59,000 bases of DNA from Symbiodinium natans (taxonomy: Eukaryota; Sar; Dinophyceae; Suessiales; Symbiodiniaceae). The notes below the pieces were generated by a model. That model had not been told where the DNA came from. It worked only from the letters and a program-made list of their open reading frames with translations, and did not search any database. The translations under genes and the position numbers were made by a program. The stretch lies in assembly GCA_905221605.1 (NCBI GenBank), contig CAJNDS010001669.1, forward strand, positions 616,001 to 675,000, written 5' to 3'. Of this stretch, positions 35,150-43,674 are shown piece by piece. The first letter of the stretch is position 1. Each line of letters begins with the position of its first letter.

Positions 35150-36210
35150 AGACAGGCCACGGCGCGCCTGCTCGTGGGCGCGGGGTTTTCAGGTAGGCCT
35201 CGCAAGTCCAGAGTCGGCCAATCCTGCCCACTCGGTGCTTCAAGCACAGGGAGCCCCAGGTTTAGGGTTTAGGATCTAGGGTTTAGGGCTTAGGGCTTAG
35301 GAAACCCTAATCCCTAAACCCGAAACCCTAAACCCTAAACCCCGAACCCTAATGTTGCATGTGTATATATATATATATATATATATGTATACATAATGTA
35401 TGTTTACATGTGTATATATATATATGTATGTATATATGTATGTATATATGTATATATATATATGTATATGTATATGTATATGTATATATACATATATATG
35501 GGTGGTTGTCAAAATTACGGTCCCTTTTGGGGTGCCCTAAATATTAGGTGCCGTATTATAATAGGGACCCAAAAAGGGACCCTAATTTTGACAGCCACCC
35601 ATATATATATATATACATGTATCTGTGTGTGTGTGCGTGCGAGTATAGTTTCAGGTGCGTTCCTTCGTTCAGTGCTATATGTGCATGGATACGTATACAT
35701 TTCTCTGTCCGTATATTGTATATGTGCACATCCATGGTTCTCACACATGCATTTACCTACAGAACTGTATATGTATGTATGTGTACCATGCATATGTGTC
35801 TGGAGGCTATAGTTGAAGAGCGATTCAAGTATATTCCTTGGTTGAGGGCCTTGGGCTCCGTTCGCGGCTCGCGGGCTGAGCCTGAAAACAGAGAATCCTG
35901 GCGTGGATATGACCCTAAACCCTAAACCCTAAACCCTAAACCATAAACCCTAAACCCTAAACCCTAAACCCTAAACGAAACCCCCCGCACTTGGCCCGCT
36001 CAGTCCCTTCGTAAGGCAACGCAACAGTCCAGCCCGAAGCGTAAGCAGCAAAACCCTAAACCCTAAACCCTAAACCCTAAACCGTAAACCCTACACCCTA
36101 AACCCTAAACCCTAAACCCTAAACCCAAAACCCAAAACCCAAACCCAAGCCTCATGAACGTCATGGCGGAAATGACGGCAATCGAGATCCTTGGCATGGT
36201 GCTTGTCGGA
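35150..36210 (-). CDS. Candidate exons, unidentified
   Basis: Minus-strand open segments with coding-like codon use: about 36210-36150 ([17 protein letters not shown], hydrophobic; a plus frame [19 protein letters not shown] is equally open), 36054-35975 ([19 protein letters not shown]) and 35262-35150 ([19 protein letters not shown]). CCCTAAA tracts lie at 35105-35146, 35911-35976 and 36053-36126. Function unknown. Confidence 0.4.
35360..35500 (+). repeat. TATATG/TA microsatellite
   Basis: Low-complexity TATATATG repeats. Other simple-sequence patches: 6580-6665, 8970-9110, 12605-12690, 15545-15730, 21265-21320, 21775-21830, 43258-43315 (ATC repeats) and 55985-56035. Confidence 0.9.
35499..35602. 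mobile_element. Near-perfect inverted-repeat element in a TA microsatellite
   Basis: Ends GGGTGGTTGTCAAAATTACG and its near-exact inverse form a hairpin of about 38 bp per arm, with CCCTAAATATTAGG at the centre. It is inserted in a long ATATATGT microsatellite (35360-35500) that continues on the other side (35600-35625). Confidence 0.8.
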
Positions 36211-37244
36211 CTTCTGAACCCCTCCTAAAGTTTTTAACTTTTAGGCTCCTTCTTGTAGTTGCCTCAAAAACCTAAAAGGTTAAAGTCCTAAGAGCCAGCC
36301 TGAAGAAAGCCCCCCAAAGGTCCTTAGGTTTCTATAGGTTCTGTCGGGTTACCTCGGGATTGGGACCCAAGAGACATTCGGAAGTATTCCCGCAAACCCC
36401 TACAGTAAATTTAGGGTTTAGGGTTTGGGGTTTAGGGTTTAGGGTTTAGAATTTAGGGTAACCCCAAGGGCTAAACCAGTGGTTTCGAGTTGTTCCTGGA
36501 AAAGAGCGAGCGATGCCCGGAATGCCTCTCGGGTTGATATGGCTCTTTGCTATCCGGAAACTATGCTTGGCTTGTCTTTGCCATGGATCGCGCGCGGCCC
36601 TCAGAAGCAATAAGCCCTAAAGTCTGAACCCTTTTGGCAGGAGCAGCCAGGTTCATCTCCAAAAACCCTAAACCCTAAACCCTAAACCCTAAACCCCTAA
36701 CCCCTAACCCCTAAACCCTAAACCCTACAAACCCCTGATCATAATCATCATCGGCGGCACAGTGTGTTGAGCGTCACCTGCTTTCGGATGGGCCTGCAAT
36801 GCCGGGCCAGGCTTGGACATGTCGGGTTATACCCTTCTGCTGACGGAGTAGGAGTTTAGGGTTTAGGGTTTAGGGCTTAGGGTTTAGGGTGCTCAGGCTT
36901 TGTGGGCGTTCTCTATTCTGAAGAAACTTGGGGCTTAGGGTTTAGGGTTTAGGGTTTAGTGTTTAGGGTTTAGGGTTTAGCTGTCTTGCCCGACCCTCAA
37001 AATATCACTGTGCTTCGTCGTCGGCGCCCCAAAACGTGCTCACAGTCTAGGGAACGGTACCCTTCAAACCCTCTGAGGAACATTCCTGAATATGATCCTC
37101 TTAAACCCTAAACCCTAAACCCTAAACCCTAAACCCTAAACCCTAAACCCTCAACCCTCAACCCTCAACCCTAACCCTAACCCTAAACCCTAAACCCTAA
37201 ACCCTAAACCCAATAAAGGAAAATATAAAATGTCCCAAGGGCCT

Positions 37245-37830
37245 ACCGAGGAAACTACTCTCCACAGTCTTCGAAGGCAAGGTTCCCTCTTGGCTCTGCA
37301 AAGCGGTTTAGGGTTTAGGGTTTAGGGTTTAGGGTTTAGGGTTTAGGGTTTAGGGTTTAGGGTTTAGGGTTTAGGGTTTAGGTTTTAGGTTTTAGGGTTT
37401 AGGGTTTAGGGTTTAGGGTTAGGGTTTGGGGTTTAGGGTTTAGGGTTGAGGGCTTGGGGCTTGGGGTTTAGGGTTTGGGGTTTGGGGTTTAGGGTTTCTT
37501 GATCCGAAAGCCCTCCCTCACTTGCTTGAAGGGTTTTTCTTGCAACAAACACCACAACTGTTCCATTCCTGCAACAGACAGAGCCAATACCCGACTACCA
37601 TGAACCCTACACCCTAAACCCTAAATTACTAAACCCTAAACCCTAAACCCTAAACCCTAAACCCTAAACCCTAAACCCTAAACCCTAAACCCTAAACCCT
37701 GAACCCTAAACCCTAAACCCTAAACCCTACCATCGAGCCTCACTCCCAGGCAGACACACTGCAGGTCTTGGTCCTCTCGCATGGCGACCAGGCACGAGCC
37801 CCCCTGTCAGGCGACTTCCGGAATCGCTAA
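37245..37830 (+). CDS. Possible plus-strand exons
   Basis: 37740-37830 has a plus frame EPHSQADTLQVLVLSHG then DQARAPLSGDFRNR with much better third-position G/C than the minus frames. 37245-37305 contains the 35-bp block shared in inverted orientation with 29662-29699. If the shared block is coding, it should be plus here. Telomere arrays (37305-37495, 37640-37730) separate them. Strand assignment is tentative. Confidence 0.3.
37305..37495 (+). repeat. Mixed TTTAGGG/TTTGGGG array
   Basis: About 12 perfect TTTAGGG units, then TTTTAGG, TTAGGG, TTTGGGG and TTGAGGG variants. Confidence 0.95.
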
Positions 37831-38952
37831 ACCCTAAACCCTAAACCCTAAACCCTAAACCCTACAAAGCCTAAACCCTAAACCCAAAAACTCCTACTTG
37901 GAAGCCCTTTTGACTTTGTAAGTAGGGACGGTAAGGTGGGTTTTGGGGACTACAATAGGGTTTCTAGGCGAGACCAAGTAGACTTACTAAATCAAAAGAG
38001 CTTCTAAGTTGGGTAGTTACATGGGCCCTTAATACGGTCCCTAACCTCCTAAAGGGTTCTGATGCATGGGCCCAAAGTTAGTACAGTGCATGTAAGGGTA
38101 TATAAGGGCTACCCACCAGACTAAGGGACCATGAGCCCTTTATGCCCTAGGATGGCTGTTAAGACCTTCTGAAAAATATTCATAAACATAACCCTCTCAA
38201 ACCCAATAAGAGAAAATCCACTCCACAAGCTACATTCCTTAATGACGTGGCTTTGGGCTCTCTTTGGTGGCCCAGTAACCTGGGATTAATGAGGGTGCCC
38301 TTCTTTTGCTTGAACGGGTTTATAAGGGAACCACAACCCCTAAACCCTAAACCCTAAACCCTAAACCCCACACCCTAAACCCTAAACCCTAAACCCAATT
38401 CGGGGGCACGGGCTCTTTGGGTTCAAGCCGCTTTTTTCTACAGCAAGCTCCGAGCAGTTCGTGCTTCCCTGGTAGCTGAGAACCGGCGTAGAAGTATACC
38501 TTTAGGGTTTAGGGTTTAGGGTTTAGAGTTTGGGGTTTGGGGTTTAGGGTTTAGGGTAACTCCCTTCCCTTTCAGCTACCCTAAGCACCTCCAAGTGTGA
38601 CGGTGAAACGACGGCATCTGTTGCCGGCGGCCCTAAATCGAGGCCTGCGGATTTTCAGGTTTTAGGGTTTAGGGTTTAGGGTTGCCCTATGAAACATATT
38701 CCTGAATGTGATCCTCTTCATCCCAATGAGGGGAAATATAAAGTATCCTAAGGGGCTACCGAGTGAGGTTACTGTGGGGGGTACCTTACTGTGGGGGGTC
38801 CCTATTCTAAGGGAATCCTACTATTTTGGGGGGTTCTACGTTAGGGTCCCTATATGTTCGTAAACTCCCTAATAAAGCGCAGCGAATTTTTGGCCCACGG
38901 TCTCAGTTGGACTGTGGCCTCATGCAATAGATCGACGCCGATGGCGATGCTT

Positions 38953-41900
38953 CAGATTCGGGGTCGAGATGTGGCCTAGTTCATGGTTGGGCCAGTATTT
39001 AAAAATCCAAATTTCTATTCCTTATTGAGTTCAAGAAGCCCTAAACCCTAAACCCTAAACCCTAAACCGTGTAACATGTTACTCCACTATGACAAAGTGG
39101 CGGGCCAGGGAACGTCCGGGCGAGTCCTCCAGCGCCCGTGTCTTCTCGAGCTCTTGGTTCAGCGAGGGCAGCTCATTCCTATACTCCCCTTAGAACCTTT
39201 ATAAAAATGAGATGTTTAAAATCCTCTTGGGTTTTATATAAACAAAAATAAAGGTAAATCCCAAGGGGGGGTATAGATTCAACTCTTCTTCGGAAATGCG
39301 GAGCCACGGAAGTAGAACGTTCATGCGCTTCTCCAACCGGAATTCCATTGATCGCAAGTTCTCTTGGACCTTGAAGATGGATCGCTCCCTCGCAGGCTCT
39401 TGTGCATCCTCTAATGCAGTCAGGAACTGGCGATACAGGATGATTCTGTCATTCTCCTCGGTTCTGTAGGTCGTGCAGTAGAGCATCTCAAGGAGATCAG
39501 GGGCTTCCAAGTGAGCAGCTTCGCAAAGTTCAGCCATCATCTCCTAGGCAGCCCGGAAACCGCAATACAAAGGGGCTGGGTACCACGGGTCTTCCTGCTG
39601 GTTCTTACTAGGGACCTTGGGGGGGAATAAGCTCTTCGGAACCCTCTATTACCCTTTCAAGGGAATATCTAGGGAGCCCCTACCTAGGCTCTAAACTCCC
39701 TGAGTCTAAGAACTGGGACGCTGCACCCTAAACCCTAAACCGCCCCAACCCCTAAACCCTAAACCCTAAACCCTAAACCCTAAACCCTAAACCCTAAACC
39801 CTAAACCCTAAACCTAGGAGGCTGAGCTTCCGGATCTGCCAAGAGTTGCATCATCTCTTCCTCGGATACCGATCCATCCTGATCAACGTCCAGCTTGCCT
39901 GGTTGCTGATGAGGACGGTTTAGGGTTTAGGGTTTAGGGTTTAGGGTTTAGGGTTTAGGGTTTAGGGTTTAGGGTTTACTTAGGGTTTAGGGCTACCAAA
40001 ATACGGCTGTGTATCAAACAGTACCGCAGCCGCCTTTATCAGCCTAACTTGTGTCAAGCTCCTCATTAAATGAGCCCAAGCACGGAAGATCTTCTCCAGC
40101 TTCCTCCGCGACAAGTGCAACTTTTCTTGCGCCTCCTTCTTGGCATCCTCTTCATCCTTCGCTCGGGACGCTTGCATCATGTTATCCGAGATCACTGAGG
40201 TGAGAATCGCCAGCATCATCCAGTTTGACAGCATCATGAAGACGTAAAAGAGAATCTGACCCGCAGTTGTAGTGATGATCGGTTCAACAACTGACTGGTC
40301 GTCATTCATCAGCTTGAAGAGCGCCAAGAAACACCGCCAAACAGTTCCGAAGAGCTCCACCGCTTCTTCCGGGATGCTGTCAGGATGGTCGTAGATATAC
40401 CCCTCCCCTACCAAGCACCTGAAGATGAGAGAAGCCGAATACAGCAGCAGAAACGCGAGAGCGGCCACCCAGCCTAGACTGCCCAGCGACACCACAACAC
40501 CGTTCATGAGCTTGTAGAGCTGCCTCACGCTCCTCAGCAAGCGCGCAAGCCGTAGCACGCGGAGGACGCGCGCCACACGCAAGCTTTTCATGAGAGGCAG
40601 GGAAGTCGTGGAGACTGCGCTGTGGCCCAGGATGAGCGCGTGCAGATACTGGTACACCGGAAGCATCCACTGCTCAATGATTCCGAACATGACGATGCCG
40701 AAGTCCATCCAGTGCCATGTCCAGTCTTCGTGCACAAAGTACTCCTTAGTAGCCCAGTAACCATAATTTATAATCATAATAACCATAATAATAATCATAA
40801 TAATAATCAGAATAATAATAATAATAATAAAGATGATAATGATAATGATAATGATAATGATAATTATCATCAGCGCACCCTTTTTTGAACCCCAAAAAAA
40901 GGCAAAAGGGTAGCCACTGGGCTGCCAAGGCTCTAGGCCGTGATAGGCCACCCTCACGGTGAGCTCGAAGGTATAGATCACCTTGGCAGCCCAGTAGCCC
41001 TGTTATTATATAAGGGCACCCTTTTTTGGGTTGGATATTTTATAAGGGAACCCTTATAACCAAAAAAAGGGTTAAAGGGTACCACTGGGCTACTGGTACC
41101 AAGTCACCAACATAACGTGCTCGAGATACTTCCAGAAGTAGCCGGGATAGTCCATCTCCAGCCACATCACTATGGCGTTTAACCTAGGGTGGCCCACAAA
41201 ACGACCCTAAACAAGATTCCTGAGTATAATCCTCTTGAACCCAAAAGAAGAGCAAACCCTAAACCCTAAGCCCTAAACCCTACACCCTAGACCACAAACC
41301 CTGAACCCTGAACCCTAAACCCTAAACCCTAAACCCTAAACCCTAACAAAATGTCCCCAAGGGCCTACCGAGCAACACGATCATTCCCATCATGAAGCTC
41401 TCGAAGGCCGGGTGCTGCGTCCAAGACAAGTCAGACTGCACCAAGACCTATGCTGAAGTTGGAACCCTAAACCCTAAACCCTAAACCCTCAACCCTAAGC
41501 CCTAAGCCCTAAGCCCTAAACCCTAAACCCTAAACCCTAAACCCTAAGCCGCGAAGTGACGCGGAGCAGCCGGAGTCCACGAGCTACGCGTGCAAGTCCT
41601 CGGATGGCCCCCGTAAACATGCCCCTCTGCGAAAATGGTCCTAGACGTAGGATTTAGGGTTTAGGGTTTAGGGTTTAGGGTTTAGGGTTTAGGGCTTAGG
41701 GTTTAGGGTTTAGGGTTTAGGGTCCTCTTCAACCCAAGAAGGGACAAGACAAGATGTCCCTCAAGGGCCTACCGAGAGTCGCAGCAGCCGGAGAGCCCTT
41801 AAGCCACTGAGGTGCATGCCGCCGCCAGACGAGCTGCCCACGAGGAGAAAGGCGATGAGTTCTACCTAGACCCAAGAGCCACGGTTTAGGGTTCAGGGTT

Positions 41901-43189
41901 TAGGGTCTAGGGTTTAGGGTCTAGGGTTTAGGGTTTAGGGTTTAGGGTTCAGGGTTCAGGGTTTAGGGTTGGAAGAATGAGGGGTGCCCTGCTTGGGTTA
42001 TGAAGGGGGGCTTTAAGGGAAACGAAACCCCAAAAAAGGGAACAAGGGCCTACTCCGGGTCCTAGCTACCCAACCGCTGGTCACGATTGTTGCGTCCAGC
42101 CAGTTCCACCACACCACTGTGCAGCGACCAAACAGCAGATCCCACTGGTAGTAGATTGCCCTAAGGACCTTAGAGTTGCTCTCAGTTCGCAAGCCCCCAA
42201 AAAAGTGTACACTTTCAGTTCTATATAAGTTGTCTTGGGTATCCCAAAAAAGTGTATAAAGTGTACTCATTCAGCTACGAAGGTACCAGCTCCGTGGTGT
42301 AGAAGACCAAGAACCCCCGGTCCGCCCACTTGAACCACGGCTGCGGCTTATCTTCCTGCCACTGGACCTATACTGAACTCGGAACCCCAGCAAAAATTTT
42401 CAGTTTTGCTGTTTCTTAGGAATTATAGTACCTAAAAAATTAAAAGTTTTGCTGTTTCTTAGGAATTATAGTACCCAAAAAATTAAAATGGTTTCCAAGT
42501 ACCCCTAAGGGACGATCATCACCGCCAGGTTCGCCACGATCACCAGCGAGCAGAGCGTCGTGAACAGGAAGCCCTGTACGAAGTGGAGGCACTTGGGGCC
42601 CGGCGCCTCTTCCTCCGCATGGAGCAGGTGCTCCTTAGTTGCCCAATTCCCTGGCTTTAAGAGCTTGCACTTTACTTCTCGTAGGGCTTTGGTATACCCA
42701 AAAAGCTTAGAAAGTTCACCTAGTGGGGCTCCTAAGGCTCAATTTGCACCTCCTTGTCATGCATCTGCGCACGCAACAAGGCAAGCTCCTCCTCGAGTGG
42801 CGCCCTCCTTGCGTTCAGCGCCCGGTCCAGCATGGCAAGCTCGAACTCCAAGTCTTCTTCCTGTATATACCTAGGACGGCTCCCCCATATGAAAAAAAAT
42901 ATTCCTAAGTAGAGTCCTCTTAAACCAAAGAAGGGAAAAGACGAAGTGTCCCAAAGAGCCTGCTGAGATACAATTCATCAAGGTCTGCCTCGTGCGATGC
43001 CCGGCTGTCCAGGTGAAAGGGGGTGTAGGCGTGAGAGTCTTCCTGTTTGGGAGTCTCTCCCGCTTCCGAACTGACAGCCGCAGCAACATAGCCCTGGCTG
43101 TCACGCTCACCTGCCTGCGGCATTCTGTCTGAGCCAATCCGTGGCTTCGGGCAGCTTCGCTTCTGGAATCGCCGGGCCTTTGCACCCCC
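38953..43189 (-). CDS. Voltage-gated cation channel-like protein: pore-less voltage sensor + six-helix channel + EF-hand
   Basis: Exons in transcription order: 43189 to about 42976, 42860-42741, 42633-42514, 42367-42287, 42168-42070, 41865-41773, 41626-41543, 41447-41369, 41169-41108, 40981-40934, 40744-39997, 39898-39828, 39543-39281, 39178-39094, 38976-38953 (TGA). From 42860 to 38953 all phases agree. The product has a basic N-terminal region and a coiled coil (LEFELAMLDRALNARR). A first voltage sensor follows: S1 FLFTTLCSLVIVANLAVMIV, S2 FLVFYTTELVLR, S3 WNWLDATIV, S4 LRALRLLRLSR. With no S5-pore-S6 after it, a full channel domain begins: S1 FESFMMGMIVLL, S2 VIYTFELTVR, S3 WMDFGIVMFG, S4 RVARVLRVLRLARLLR, a pore loop ending KLMNDD, and S6 LFYVFMMLSNWMMLAI. 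An EF-hand loop DVDQDGSVSEEE and a Glu/Arg-rich coiled coil complete it. Ca2+ control of gating is inferred from the EF-hand. The N-terminal start is not fixed, and the last exon join is less certain than the rest. Confidence 0.9.
38976..39096 (-). mobile_element. Introner-like family A copy carrying a CCCTAAA expansion
   Basis: Flanked by GTGGC on both sides (38971-38975 and 39097-39101), consistent with a 5-bp target duplication. Starts CTAGTTCATGGTTGGGCCAG and ends CTCCACTATGACAAA. It corresponds to the last intron of the channel gene. Where the other two copies read AAGTACCCTTAAA, this copy has four CCCTAAA units (39038-39067). Confidence 0.75.
39179..39280 (-). mobile_element. Introner-like family D copy forming a channel intron
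   Basis: Ends CTATACTCCCCTTAGAACC and GGGGGGGTATAG. A second copy at 58815-58920 shares CTTGGGTTATATATAAACA and the end motif. ATTC stands on both sides here. The element is essentially the whole intron between exons 39543-39281 and 39178-39094. Confidence 0.75.
39828..39898 (-). CDS. EF-hand exon of the channel gene
   Basis: Encodes KLDVDQDGSVSEEEMMQLL. Loop positions 1, 3, 5 (Asp), 6 (Gly), 8 (Val) and 12 (Glu) are all canonical, so calcium binding is likely. The 98-bp intron before it (39996-39899) is almost entirely CCCTAAA in gene sense. Confidence 0.9.
39997..40744 (-). CDS. 748-bp channel exon: S3 to S6 plus cytosolic helix
   Basis: Unusually long exon for this window. It holds S3, the Arg-rich S4, S5, pore loop, S6 and a basic cytosolic helix. 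The open frame also runs through the preceding intron (40745-40933), where a TAATAA-type microsatellite is read as poly-isoleucine. That stretch is intron: a GA donor after CTA at 40934 and an AAG acceptor before 40744 give HGLEYFVHEDW, as expected between S2 and S3. Confidence 0.88.
40747..41098 (-). mobile_element. Two family E introners in adjacent channel introns
   Basis: Copies at 40984-41098 and 40747-40925 share the ends AGTAGCCCAGT and the body GGGTGCCCTTTTTTGG/AACCAAAAAAAGGG. The second has gained a TAATAA/GATAAT microsatellite in its centre. Another copy is at 53668-53758, with degenerate relatives near 8020-8110, 38285-38335 and 41985-42058. Confidence 0.75.
41240..41375 (-). mobile_element. 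Family F introner (GGGCCTACCGAG end) in a channel intron
   Basis: Shares CCTGAGTATAATCCTCTTGAACCC and AAAATGTCCC with copies near 9640-9700, 28090-28150, 37060-37250, 38160-38240, 38690-38765, 41720-41775 and 42890-42966 (elements quoted in two parts in the findings). In several copies a telomere-type tract sits inside it, at the TTAAACCC site. Confidence 0.65.
41448..41542 (-). repeat. Channel intron that begins with telomere repeat as its GT donor
   Basis: In gene sense the exon ends CGGCTTAGG and the intron begins GTTTAGGGTTTAGGG, running as heptamer for most of its 95 bp. It ends at an ordinary TAG acceptor before GTCTTGGTGCAG. Both neighbouring exons join in phase 0. Confidence 0.85.
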
Positions 43190-43411
43190 CCCGAGAGCCC
43201 CATACCCTGATGAAGAGACAATGAAATATGCAAGGGTGACTATGATTAGAGCTAAGAATACTCATAATCATCATCATCATCATCATCGTCATCATCATCA
43301 TCATCATCATCATCTTGCGGCCAAATGATAGATTCTCATCGCACCTGTACAGAGGGGGTGTTGGGGCTCTTCTGGGTCCCACCCTTACCCCTAAACTTAA
43401 CCCCTAAACCC

Positions 43412-43486
43412 TACAGGCTTCTGCGCATCCGCCCAGAAGTGTCCCACCAGCACTCCGAACAAGGCAAGACACAGAACCGAACTCAT
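43412..43486 (-). CDS. Possible signal-peptide or membrane-helix exon
   Basis: Minus frame from an ATG at 43486 reads MSSVLCLALFGVLVGHF then WADAQKP, with a GT following in phase 0. It looks like a signal peptide but could be an internal helix of the upstream exons. Whether it belongs to the channel gene is unclear, since the next channel exon is cytosolic in character. Confidence 0.35.
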
Positions 43487-43674
43487 GGGCGAAAGAATAT
43501 CGGTAAACCCTAAACCCTGAAACCTAAACCCCAAACCCCAAAGCCCAAACCCCAAGCCCCAAACCCTACACCCTACACCCTACACTGCCCTACACCCTAC
43601 ACCCTACACCCTAAACCCTAAACCCTAAACCCTAAACCCTAAAACCTAAACCCTAAACCCTACCCAACAGCTCC

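Noticed and set aside
35297-35925. Several overlapping ORFs over 35.3-35.9 kb
   Set aside because: They are translations of TATATG microsatellite and of an inverted-repeat element.
40745-40933. Poly-isoleucine stretch in a long open frame upstream of the channel S3 helix
   Set aside because: It is a TAATAA/GATAAT microsatellite inside a family E introner. Splicing from 40934 to 40744 gives the expected S2-S3 loop, so the open reading is chance.
43258-43315. Open frame with a poly-methionine run
   Set aside because: Produced by an ATC/CAT trinucleotide microsatellite. The coding signal nearby is in the adjacent frame of the channel's first exon.
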